A stretch of DNA of 13,769 nucleotides, taken from an uncultured Clostridia bacterium. GTDB lineage: Bacteria > Bacillota > Clostridia > Christensenellales > UBA1242. Below are positions 6,322-13,700 of the stretch, one piece after another. The notes beneath the pieces are model-generated. The model was not told the origin of the DNA and ran no database searches. It saw only the letters and a program-made list of their open reading frames with translations. How positions within the stretch are numbered: position 1 is the stretch's first letter; every line of letters begins with the position of its first letter. The stretch spans positions 1-13,769 of the forward strand of contig CANQHS010000019.1 of NCBI GenBank assembly GCA_947623795.1, in the 5' to 3' direction. The translations under genes and the position numbers were made by a program.

Positions 6322-7101
6322 TTATTTTTTATTTTTATTTTTATTTTTTTCTTGGTCTTGATTTCCAATTGCGTGGGCAACGGTGAGAACATAAATCGCT
6401 TTTGCTTTGGCGGATTTTAAAATTTTGCTGATTTCGTTCGCAGTTGCGCCCGTTGTGTAGATATCGTCAATTAGCAAAATCGTTTTGTTTTCAATGTCCT
6501 TTTTAAAATCTTTGTTTATCGCGTAAACATCTTTCACATTTGCTTGCCTTTCCTTAATCGTGAGCGCAGTTTGGCTCGGATTGTCCTTAATCTTTTTAAC
6601 CGCCTCAACATATGGCAAATTGAAATTTCTTGCAACCACTTCCGCCAACAATTTTGCTTGGTTGTAGCCGCGAGATTTTTCGCGCGCTTCGTGGAGCGGA
6701 ACAGCACAAACGACTTCGGGCGAAATGTCCCACCTCGCGAGATAGTCAGAAAGAAACTCGCCAAGCGGCTCGCACAAAAATTTTTGATTGTGATATTTGT
6801 AGTTATGGATCGTTGTCACGACATCGCCAGTATATTCAAAAATGCTCCTCGCCATAACAAAATCATAGTTGTTCGCATTGCAAAAGGCACAAACGCCCTC
6901 TCTTTCCACCGGCATTGGCGTTCCGCAACGCTCGCAATAAGTTTTTATAAATGGCAGACTATTCAAACAATTTTGACAACAATCATTATGCTCCTTGCCA
7001 TTTAATTCCTCGTCACAAAAAATGCATTTTACATGACGCGGAAAGAAAATATCCAAAAGATATTCCTTGCACCTATTAACTTTTTTCTTTTGTAAGCTCA
7101 T
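6322..7101 (-). CDS. comFC: ComF-family zinc-ribbon phosphoribosyltransferase-like protein (ComFC)
   Basis: The 259-residue protein has the ComFC layout: cysteine pairs of an N-terminal zinc ribbon (C26/C29, C42/C45, then C56/C59 and C71/C74), followed by a phosphoribosyltransferase-type fold. Family signatures include VPLH...R..RGYNQA (134-149) and the PRPP-binding loop ILLIDDIYTTGAT (208-220). ComFC homologues act in uptake or processing of transforming DNA in competent bacteria and are also widespread in strains not known to be competent; the exact reaction is unsettled. The ATG (7099-7101) overlaps the stop of the upstream XRE gene as ATGA, with no good ribosome binding site, which suggests translational coupling. 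The tail after about residue 248 (QDQEKNKNKNKK) is low-complexity and specific to this gene. Confidence 0.92.
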   Translation of the reverse strand: MSLQKKKVNRCKEYLLDIFFPRHVKCIFCDEELNGKEHNDCCQNCLNSLPFIKTYCERCGTPMPVEREGVCAFCNANNYDFVMARSIFEYTGDVVTTIHNYKYHNQKFLCEPLGEFLSDYLARWDISPEVVCAVPLHEAREKSRGYNQAKLLAEVVARNFNLPYVEAVKKIKDNPSQTALTIKERQANVKDVYAINKDFKKDIENKTILLIDDIYTTGATANEISKILKSAKAKAIYVLTVAHAIGNQDQEKNKNKNKK

Positions 7102-7406
7102 TTTGAATTTTTAAGGTCTTTCACAAATTTCAAAGTTCTCTCTAATTTATCTTTTGGAAAACTTTGAATATTGTTATAAATTTCCACAATTAAGTCGTTT
7201 TCATTTTTATTTTGCGCGTAGTCATAATCGTCATAAAGCATATTGACATTAACGCCCAAAATGTCCGCAATCTGTTTCAACAAATTAGAATTTGGAAACA
7301 AACTTCCCCTTTCATAACGTGAAAAAGTTGAAGTTTTAACACCGATTTTGCTGGCTATATCTTTTTGCGTTAAGCCCTTTAACTTTCTTATTTCTTTTAT
7401 TCTCAT
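7098..7406 (-). CDS. XRE-family helix-turn-helix regulator (second of a tandem pair)
   Basis: This is a 102-residue protein. Residues 1-60 form a Cro/C1-type helix-turn-helix (LKGLTQKDIASKIGVKTSTF, then SRYERG and LLKQIADILGV). The short C-terminal part (IYNNIQSFPKDKLERTLKFV) resembles the tail of the neighbouring XRE protein, which points to an old tandem duplication. It starts one base after the stop of the upstream XRE gene (TGA-T-ATG) with only a weak AAGATAAG site, and overlaps comFC by four bases. The packing suggests one transcript for all three genes. It probably binds the palindromic sites upstream of the pair; whether it represses or activates is not visible. Confidence 0.9.
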   Translation of the reverse strand: MRIKEIRKLKGLTQKDIASKIGVKTSTFSRYERGSLFPNSNLLKQIADILGVNVNMLYDDYDYAQNKNENDLIVEIYNNIQSFPKDKLERTLKFVKDLKNSK

Positions 7407-7407
7407 A

Positions 7408-7722
7408 TCAATTCTTATCTTTTAAATATCCGTCAATGATGCCAAAAATTCGTTCCGCATCTTTTGGTGGAAGATTTTTTATTTTTTCAATTATTTTTCT
7501 ATTCCATGTGTCAAATTTGCGCAAATCCAACATTGGAGTGTCGGCTTCAATCAACTCATCAACACTTATTCCAAATACTTTTGCTAATGCTATAAGTGTT
7601 TTGATGTCAGGCTCCGCCAAATCGTTTTCATATCTATAAATTGATGTTTGGGAGCAGTTGACTTTTTGAGCCAATTCTTGTTGAGATAACCCTATTTGAT
7701 TTCTTAATTCTTTAAGTTTCAT
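7408..7722 (-). CDS. XRE-family helix-turn-helix regulator (first of a tandem pair)
   Basis: A 104-residue protein with a clear Cro/C1-type helix-turn-helix in residues 1-60 (IGLSQQELAQKVNCSQTSIY, then RYENDLAEPD and LIALAKVFGISVDEL). The C-terminal 35 residues (IIEKIKNLPPKDAERIFGII) are probably a small dimerisation helix pair and are similar in pattern to the next XRE protein. The ATG at 7722 is fixed by the usual MKLKELR start of the fold. No Shine-Dalgarno sequence precedes it, and a TATAAT box lies only eight bases upstream, so the message may be leaderless. It is the promoter-proximal gene of a probable XRE-XRE-comFC operon and likely controls that operon through the inverted repeats at 7739-7821. 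Confidence 0.92.
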   Translation of the reverse strand: MKLKELRNQIGLSQQELAQKVNCSQTSIYRYENDLAEPDIKTLIALAKVFGISVDELIEADTPMLDLRKFDTWNRKIIEKIKNLPPKDAERIFGIIDGYLKDKN

Positions 7723-7730
7723 TAGAAAAA

Positions 7731-7821
7731 ATTATAGCGAGCATAAAATTTTAAAACACTTTATGCATAAAAAATTTGTCTCGCAACACTTAAATAGTGT
7801 TAATTTATGCTCAAATCGTGT
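7731..7821 (-). promoter_or_regulatory. Promoter and operator-like palindrome array of the XRE-XRE-comFC unit
   Basis: A minus-strand TATAAT lies at 7731-7736; no good -35 box is seen 16-18 bases upstream, which suits a regulated promoter. Around and upstream of it are: GAGCATAAA (7739-7747) and its exact inverse TTTATGCTC (7804-7812), a 12-base palindrome TTTATGCATAAA (7760-7771), and AACACT-TAAAT-AGTGTT (7785-7801). A further ACACT half-site lies at 7756-7760 and a related CGTGT near 7818. The arrangement suggests cooperative binding by the two XRE proteins. The sites are seen directly; the binding is inferred. Confidence 0.65.
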
Positions 7822-7850
7822 TAAAAAATAATGTTTCAAACGGATAAAGT

Positions 7851-7874
7851 TTTAAAAAACAGCCTATTGGCTGT
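7851..7874 (-). terminator. Intrinsic terminator after the Phd-like gene
   Basis: On the minus strand, ACAGCC-AATA-GGCTGT (7859-7874) is followed by a T run (7854-7859). It begins 14 bases after the stop codon of the antitoxin-like gene and separates that gene from the XRE unit downstream. Confidence 0.85.
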
Positions 7875-7887
7875 CTTTATAATCTAT

Positions 7888-8124
7888 TTATGTTTTTGCT
7901 AACTCCTCAAAAGCTTTTTTGTGCTCCAAAAGTATACGCAATGCAATAAGTTCTAGTTTTTCGTTTTCTTCCTTTTTGAAATCGTCAAACTTCGTTATTG
8001 CATAAACCGGCTTGTTGTTTTTTAAAATTATAACTTTATCTTCTTTTTCTAAAATTTTAACTACTTTTGAAAAGTTTTTGTTTGCGTCTGTTATAGAAAT
8101 CATTTCTTTTTCATTTATTGTCAT
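7888..8124 (-). CDS. Phd/YefM-family antitoxin-like protein, no partner toxin visible
   Basis: This 78-residue protein shows the Phd/YefM pattern: a DNA-binding N-terminal fold starting MISITDANKNFSKVVKILEK (residues 8-27), then KVIILKNNKPVYAITKFDDF. A charged helical tail (50-78) would normally wrap a toxin. Family members are labile antitoxins that repress their own operon and neutralise RelE-, Doc- or YoeB-type toxins. Here a terminator follows at once and neither neighbour looks like such a toxin, so it is an orphan antitoxin or a solitary regulator. The start at 8124 has AAGGAG (8133-8138) eight bases upstream, and the gene has its own promoter in the gap after recD2. Confidence 0.85.
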   Translation of the reverse strand: MTINEKEMISITDANKNFSKVVKILEKEDKVIILKNNKPVYAITKFDDFKKEENEKLELIALRILLEHKKAFEELAKT

Positions 8125-8137
8125 AATACATACTCCT

Positions 8138-8172
8138 TATAATATTATATCACAATTCTAGGATAAATTCAA
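8138..8172 (-). promoter_or_regulatory. Promoter with overlapping palindrome for the Phd-like gene
   Basis: On the minus strand: TTGAAT (8167-8172), a 17-base spacer, then TATAAT (8144-8149). A perfect 12-base palindrome, TATAATATTATA (8138-8149), covers the -10 box and would be a natural autoregulatory operator for a Phd-type protein. The AT-only content makes the palindrome less specific. Confidence 0.7.
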
Positions 8173-8202
8173 CCTATTTTGAAAAGTTTTTATAAAAATT
8201 TA

Positions 8203-10413
8203 TTAGTTGTTAAATTCTTGGAGTAAAAAGTCTTTGAGCATGGTGTAGCGTTTGGCGGTGTAGTTATTGTGAATCATGCGGGCGAGAGTTTGCTTTCCGC
8301 CAATGAGAACGACCGCTTTTTTGGCTCGCGTTATTGCGGTGTAAAGTAAATTTCGCGTGATTATTATTGGAGCACCTGGCACAATTGGAATGACAACGCA
8401 ATCAAATTCGCTGCCTTGGCTTTTGTGGATTGTTATTGCGTAGGCGAGCGTGATTTGATATAGGTCGGCTGTGGTGTATCGGCAAATTTTTCCGTCATCA
8501 AAGCGGATTGTAACTTCGTGGGTGTCGGGTTCAATTTGGGTGATGTAGCCAATGTCGCCATTAAACACGCCCGTGCCTTTTTGGCTCATGCCATTTTGTT
8601 CATATTTGGTGTATTCCATTTCGTAGTTGTTGACAGTTTGCATAATTTTGTCGCCAACATGATATTTTGTGAACTCGCTTGTGAGCTCAATTCCGCTGTA
8701 ACTTGGGTTGATTGTCATTTGCAAGCGCTTGTTGAGGTTGTCAATCCCGCAAGGGCCCGCCTTCATTGGAGCGAGAACTTGAATTTCCTCTGGCCTGTAT
8801 CCAAAATATTTTGGAAGTCGGGTCGTCACCAAATCCACAATCGTCTCGCTGTTCGAAACAAGGTCGCCGCCTTGCTCGTAGAAAAAATCCTTGCTCGAAT
8901 TGTTGAAAATTGGCATTTTCCCGCTGTTAATTAGGTGGGCGTTTGTGATGATTAAGCTATCGTTATCCTGCCTATATATATTAATAAGCTGGGTGGTATG
9001 AATTTTTTTGCTTTCAATCAAATCCCTAAGCACATTGCCCGCACCTACGCTTGGAAGTTGGTCCTTATCCCCAACCATAATTAGCCGCGTTGTGCTTTTT
9101 AGCGCTTTCAAAAGATGATAAAATAGCCCAACATCCACCATGCTCATTTCGTCCACAATGACAACATCGGCGTCGAGCGGATTATTTTCGTTGCGGTGGA
9201 AAATGCCTTCGCCGTCTGTCGCATTAACTTCGAGCGCGCGATGAATTGTTTTGGCTTCAACGCCGCTGCTTTCGGTCAATCGCTTGCTTGCTCTGCCCGT
9301 TGGAGCGCAGAGCAGAACTTTTTTGTTTTGCTGCTTAAACATTTCCAAAATGCATCTAACAATTGTGGTTTTCCCCGTGCCTGGTCCGCCCGTTATTATG
9401 CACGCGCCATTTGTAAGCGCGGCAAGCACAGCGTCCGTTTGCTCGCCATTTAGGACGATTTTGTGAATCCGTTGATAAAAGTTGATGTTGTCGATAAAAT
9501 TGAACTTTTCGTCAAACTTATTAAAGGTCAATTTATATAATTTTTTGGCGGAATATAACTCTTGATAATAAAACTTTGTCAGCATGCAAATGTCAACGCC
9601 CGCGAAGGAAAAATTTTTAATTCCACCCTCAATTTGCAAAAAATCTATGCATTTATTCACATTTTGCTTGTCATTTTCGCTGTAATTTAAAATTTCTATA
9701 CAATTTTCAATCAAGTTTTCGCGTGGAAGGAAGGTGTGGCCCTCTCGCTCGCTTGCTGTTTTTAGAGTGTAGATGAGCCCGGCTTTAATTCGATTTTCGC
9801 CATACATATCCACGCCAAGTTTAAGCGCAATTTTGTCCGCTGTGGTGAAGCCAATTCCGTCCACATCTTCAACTAGTTGATAAGGGTTGTTTTTCACCAT
9901 TTCAATGGTTTTGTCCTTATAGATATTGTAAATTTTTATTGCCATGTTTGTTGTGATGAAATGGGCTTGCAAAAACATGATTGCGGACTGCATCTCTTTC
10001 ATTTCGTTATAGTTATTTGAAATTTCAATCGCTTTTTGCTTTGAAATGCCGCGAATTTTGCTTAGTTTCATCGGGTTGAATTCCAAAACTGAGAGCGTGT
10101 CCGACTTAAATTCTTCCACAATCTTTTTTGCGGTTGCAGGACCAATGCCATAAATAAGCCCGCTTGCAAGATATTTTTCAATGGCGGGCAGGCTGGTTGG
10201 CTCAACCACTTTTAGTTCATTTATCTTAAATTGTTCGCCAAACTTTTTGTTTATAACAAATTCACCATCAAGTTCCAAAGTTTGGCCTTCATAAACTTCG
10301 GGAGCGTTGCCAACCGCGGTGAGTTTTTTGTTGTTGTATAAAAGATTTATTACGGAATAGCCATTTTCCGCATTTCTAAACACTATATTTTCAACGCTTC
10401 CTGTAATTTTCAC
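8203..10413 (-). CDS. recD2: ATP-dependent SF1B DNA helicase RecD2 (RecD/TraA-like)
   Basis: The 736-residue protein has RecD2 layout and length: an N-terminal OB-like region (1-70), helix-hairpin-helix segments (about 80-200, e.g. GLIYGIGPATAKKI and VDGIGFTTADKIA), and a helicase core. Helicase motifs are Walker A GGPGTGKTT (342-350), Walker B VVIVDE (417-422), motif III VGDKDQLPS (447-455), the SH3-like insert (about 583-650), motif V AITIHKSQGSEFD (659-671) and motif VI YTAITRAK (691-698). RecD2 is a 5'-3' helicase acting in DNA repair and replication-fork maintenance in bacteria that lack or do not depend on RecBCD. All key residues are present. Translation starts at GTG; an in-frame TAA 12 bases upstream excludes an earlier start. 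The ribosome binding site is weak. It lies upstream of comFC on the same strand, but with three regulatory genes between. Confidence 0.96.
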   Translation of the reverse strand: MKITGSVENIVFRNAENGYSVINLLYNNKKLTAVGNAPEVYEGQTLELDGEFVINKKFGEQFKINELKVVEPTSLPAIEKYLASGLIYGIGPATAKKIVEEFKSDTLSVLEFNPMKLSKIRGISKQKAIEISNNYNEMKEMQSAIMFLQAHFITTNMAIKIYNIYKDKTIEMVKNNPYQLVEDVDGIGFTTADKIALKLGVDMYGENRIKAGLIYTLKTASEREGHTFLPRENLIENCIEILNYSENDKQNVNKCIDFLQIEGGIKNFSFAGVDICMLTKFYYQELYSAKKLYKLTFNKFDEKFNFIDNINFYQRIHKIVLNGEQTDAVLAALTNGACIITGGPGTGKTTIVRCILEMFKQQNKKVLLCAPTGRASKRLTESSGVEAKTIHRALEVNATDGEGIFHRNENNPLDADVVIVDEMSMVDVGLFYHLLKALKSTTRLIMVGDKDQLPSVGAGNVLRDLIESKKIHTTQLINIYRQDNDSLIITNAHLINSGKMPIFNNSSKDFFYEQGGDLVSNSETIVDLVTTRLPKYFGYRPEEIQVLAPMKAGPCGIDNLNKRLQMTINPSYSGIELTSEFTKYHVGDKIMQTVNNYEMEYTKYEQNGMSQKGTGVFNGDIGYITQIEPDTHEVTIRFDDGKICRYTTADLYQITLAYAITIHKSQGSEFDCVVIPIVPGAPIIITRNLLYTAITRAKKAVVLIGGKQTLARMIHNNYTAKRYTMLKDFLLQEFNN

Positions 10414-10465
10414 GCTTCTATCTTACAACAAAATTAAAAATATTTCAACTTTTTATGTTGACATC

Positions 10466-10493
10466 TTTATAAAAATTGATAAACTTTCGCCAA
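10466..10493 (-). promoter_or_regulatory. Probable recD2 promoter
   Basis: On the minus strand: TTGGCG (10488-10493), a 16-base spacer, then TATAAA (10466-10471). Transcription would begin near 10459, giving a leader of about 45 bases. The hexamers are near consensus but not perfect. Confidence 0.5.
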
Positions 10494-10570
10494 GTTTAGA
10501 ATATAGATAATATACCTCTTATAACTAAAATTAAAATGAAGGAATATATACTAATAATTGTTTTACCATG

Positions 10571-10613
10571 GGCGATTTTGGCATAAATGGCACTCGGCTT
10601 TTCCAAAATTGCC
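10571..10613 (+). other. Stem-loop in the recD2/GLUG intergenic region
   Basis: GGCGATTTTGG (10571-10581) pairs with CCAAAATTGCC (10603-10613) over 11 positions with one G-T pair; the loop is 21 bases. An AAATTTTTAAA stretch follows, so it might be a weak plus-strand terminator, but no plus-strand gene precedes it. Confidence 0.35.
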
Positions 10614-10652
10614 AAATTTTTAAAAAAATTGAAAAAATTTTCAAAATGGGTA

Positions 10653-10680
10653 TTGACAAAATTTTGGTTTTGGTTATAAT
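10653..10680 (+). promoter_or_regulatory. Promoter of the second GLUG-protein gene
   Basis: TTGACA (10653-10658), a 16-base spacer and TATAAT (10675-10680), both exact. Transcription should start near 10687, leaving a leader of about 27 bases that includes the GGGGGAG ribosome binding site (10704-10710). Confidence 0.85.
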
Positions 10681-10713
10681 ATGTGTAATTAACCTTGAAA
10701 ATTGGGGGAGAAT

Positions 10714-13700
10714 ATGAAGAAATTTTTAATCTTTCTTGTTGCAATCGTGGTCGTAGTTTGCGTTGGGCTAACTACATACTACTTTTTGCGCAATGATGAA
10801 GTTATTAACTTCACAACAAAGGAAATCTATTGCAATATTGGCGAAACGATTCCTGTTAGCGAACTTGGGCTTTCCGTTCGCAAAGCAGACAAAAGGACTA
10901 CATATGACTATAACGCCGGCGGCGAAGAAGTTACAAAGTTCTTAAAATATGATAACGAAAAAGGTTATTATGTTGTCAACAGCGAAAATGGTGGCGATGT
11001 TGAACTCGTTATCAAAACTTCAAACAGCAAGTTTGCACAATTCAAAATCTTAGTCCACATTGGTGATGGTAAATCTGAGGCAACTCCTTTTTACATCTTC
11101 AGTCAAAGAGATTTGGAAAATATTGGCGAAAAGAATAGGCAAAACAAATATTTCGAATTGAGAAATGATATCGCCTTAACAGCAAACTTTAAGCCAATCG
11201 GTCATAACGATTCTGCTAGCGATGAGGGCGGCTATTTGACTTTTGGTGGCCACTTTAACGGAAATGGCTACTCAATCTCTGGCTTGAACCTTACTAATGT
11301 TGACGGTCTAACAAATGCGGGCTTGTTCGCAAAAATCGGCCCTAACGCAACCGTTACAGATTTGGTTATTAGCAATGCCACAATCAGCGGTAACTATGCA
11401 ACTGCTGGTGCACTAACAGGTGACGCACAAGGCAGATTTAGCAAAATCCGCGTTGAAAATAGCAAAGTTGAAAGCACAAATGCTGACGCAACTGTTGGTT
11501 CTGTTATAGGAAAATTAAACTATGAAAGCGTTTTGAACAAATCATATGCTAACAAAGTTGATGTTGACTCTAACGGCATTGCTGGTGGCTTGGTTGGTGA
11601 AGTTGACCGTGCCACAATCGAAGCATCTTACACAAACGAAGTTAGTGTTGATGGTGATTCTGATAGCATTTTAGGCGGTTTTGTTGGAAAATTCAATGTT
11701 TCAAGAGACGCTGCAACAATCCGTCAATCTTATGCCGTTGCAACAAGCGAAAGCGAAAGCTTTAAAGCATTCATCGGCTCAATTTCAGCTTTTGATGACA
11801 CAGTTTATGCTAAGAGAAGCGCAGCCGTTGATGGCCAAATTTATGAAAACTCTATGTTAAAATACCTTGTTGGTAACTATGTAGAAAACAACAATAAAGA
11901 AATCGTTGGCTATGCTGACCAAAATGTTAAAGAATATTTCGAATCTGCAATCATTAACAACCAAGACAACTTCACAAAAACTGGTTTGGTTGATACTGCC
12001 AAAGGATTCTACTATGTTGGAACTCCAAAACTTGTTAACGGCAAAAGCGATTTAACAAACTTTGAAGCAAGCGACTATGTTTATTTCGGCTACAGCACAA
12101 ACAAAAAATTGTGGGACACCACAGTTTGGGCATTTAGAGCACAAGAACGCCCTGAATTGTTAATGACAGATGCTAATGTTTCTGGCGTAACAAGCGCGTA
12201 TGTTAGCTCAAACATCGAGCAAACTCCAATCGGCTCAGAGCGAGCTGTGAAAGATTTGTTCAAAGGCGACATCGAAGGTCAAAACTACAACCTCTATGTT
12301 GCAGAATCTAACGGCGTTTATGACTTCGCCGATGAACCTGCAATAAATGCTCTTCAATTGAAAAATTCAGTTTTGTCTGGTGGCGAACAAGGCGTTACCA
12401 TCAAAAATCTTAAAGTTAAAGTTCAAGAGGGCACAACTGCAATATTTGCAAAAATCGACAACTCAACAATTGAAAATATCACTTTCGAAAACATAACATT
12501 TGTTAACGAAGAGAATGCAAGAGTTGACAACATCGAAAACTTGGCAGGCTTGGCAGGCGAAATTGTATCCTCAAATGCAAATGTTTCATCTTCTATTAAC
12601 AATGTTAAAATCACATTCGCAGAAGAAATTAGCTTAACAGCAACAAACTTTGGCGGAATTGCAAGCTCTATCGACAACGGCACAGTTATCTCTAACTGCA
12701 CAGTCGGCAATGCCCAAAATTCTTCCGCATTTGCAATCGAAGCTGGCGCAAGCATCGACTATGTTGGTGGCTTGGTTGCAATCGTAAAATCTGGCACATT
12801 AAATAACAACAAAGTTTATGCAAGTTTGAACGGAAACAAAATGGTTGCTGGCTTGGTTGCTGAAAACAACGGAACATTAAATAAAAACGATGTCACCGTT
12901 GTTATCAATTCAAGCAAAACTGTAACTGGTTATGAATCCTTAATGGCTGGTTTGGTTGCTCAAAACAACACCAATGCTATGATTCAAAACAGCAGAGCAA
13001 CAGTTTCAATTTCAATCAATGCTGCAAACAATTTTGTTAAAGTTGGTGGCGCAGTTGCTGTCAACAACGGAACTATCAATGATGTAGTTTTGACTGGTGC
13101 TGGAATCAACAACAGCAAAAATGTTGCAACAAACGATTTGTATCTTGGCGGTATTGTCGCTGAAAATAATGGCTCAATTCTTGAAGCTCAAAACAATATG
13201 ACAAGAGTTGGAACTTTGACCAACAACAAAAACTATTCAGTTGCTGGTATCGTTGTAATCAACAATGGCACAATCAGTCAAGCAACCGCAACTTCTGCTA
13301 ACATCGAAGGCAACACTGTTGCTGGTGCAGTTGTTAATATGGCTGCTGGCTCAATGGATCAAATCTTTGTTGGTGCAATCAGCTCAGAAAATGGCAAACA
13401 CATTGCTCAAAACACAATTTATGGCGATAAATATGTTGCTGGCGTTGTATACGCACAAGCAAATGCAACAATCACTAATGTTCAAGCAACAAGTATCGTT
13501 AAAGGTGACACAAACGACACTCGCGTTTCATTAATCGCATTGATCTTCCCAGATGGCGCAGTTATTGATCACGCAACAATCAATAGTTCATTCGCTGGCT
13601 CTGGCTCATTTTATTCTGAAACTTGGAAAGACTATTCTGCAAACACATCTCTTGGCGAAGTTTGGGGAGGACAAACAAATCGTTCTTATAACCTATACGC

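Larger units (their letters stand above)
10414..10713. other. Divergent intergenic region between recD2 and the second GLUG-protein gene
   Basis: These 300 bases hold the recD2 promoter on the left and the GLUG-gene promoter on the right. Between them is AT-rich sequence with one notable stem-loop (10571-10613). No protein-coding gene is convincing here. The minus-strand frame at 10496-10744 overlaps the signal-peptide region of the GLUG gene and has no recognisable content. Confidence 0.6.

Noticed and set aside
6544..7005. 153-codon plus-strand frame opposite comFC
   Set aside because: ComFC has its cysteine pairs and PRPP loop in the minus-strand frame; the opposite frame is a compositional shadow.
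7098..8124. Prophage or integrated element remnant
   Set aside because: Two XRE regulators and an antitoxin-like gene are common in phages, but no integrase, attachment-site repeat or structural gene is present. The idea remains open but unsupported.
8518..9466. Plus-strand frames opposite recD2
   Set aside because: recD2 has every helicase motif in one continuous frame; the opposite frames show no family signature or start signals.
10536..10586. Plus-strand 16-codon frame starting MKEYILIIV
   Set aside because: It has no Shine-Dalgarno sequence and no clear promoter, and is too short to support as a gene.
10496..10744. Minus-strand open frame of 82 codons
   Set aside because: It overlaps the GLUG-gene promoter and signal-peptide codons on the other strand, lacks a ribosome binding site and is AT-driven low complexity.
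12090..12877. Minus-strand frames opposite the second GLUG gene
   Set aside because: They arise from repetitive GCA/ACA/AAC codons of the GLUG repeats read in reverse.
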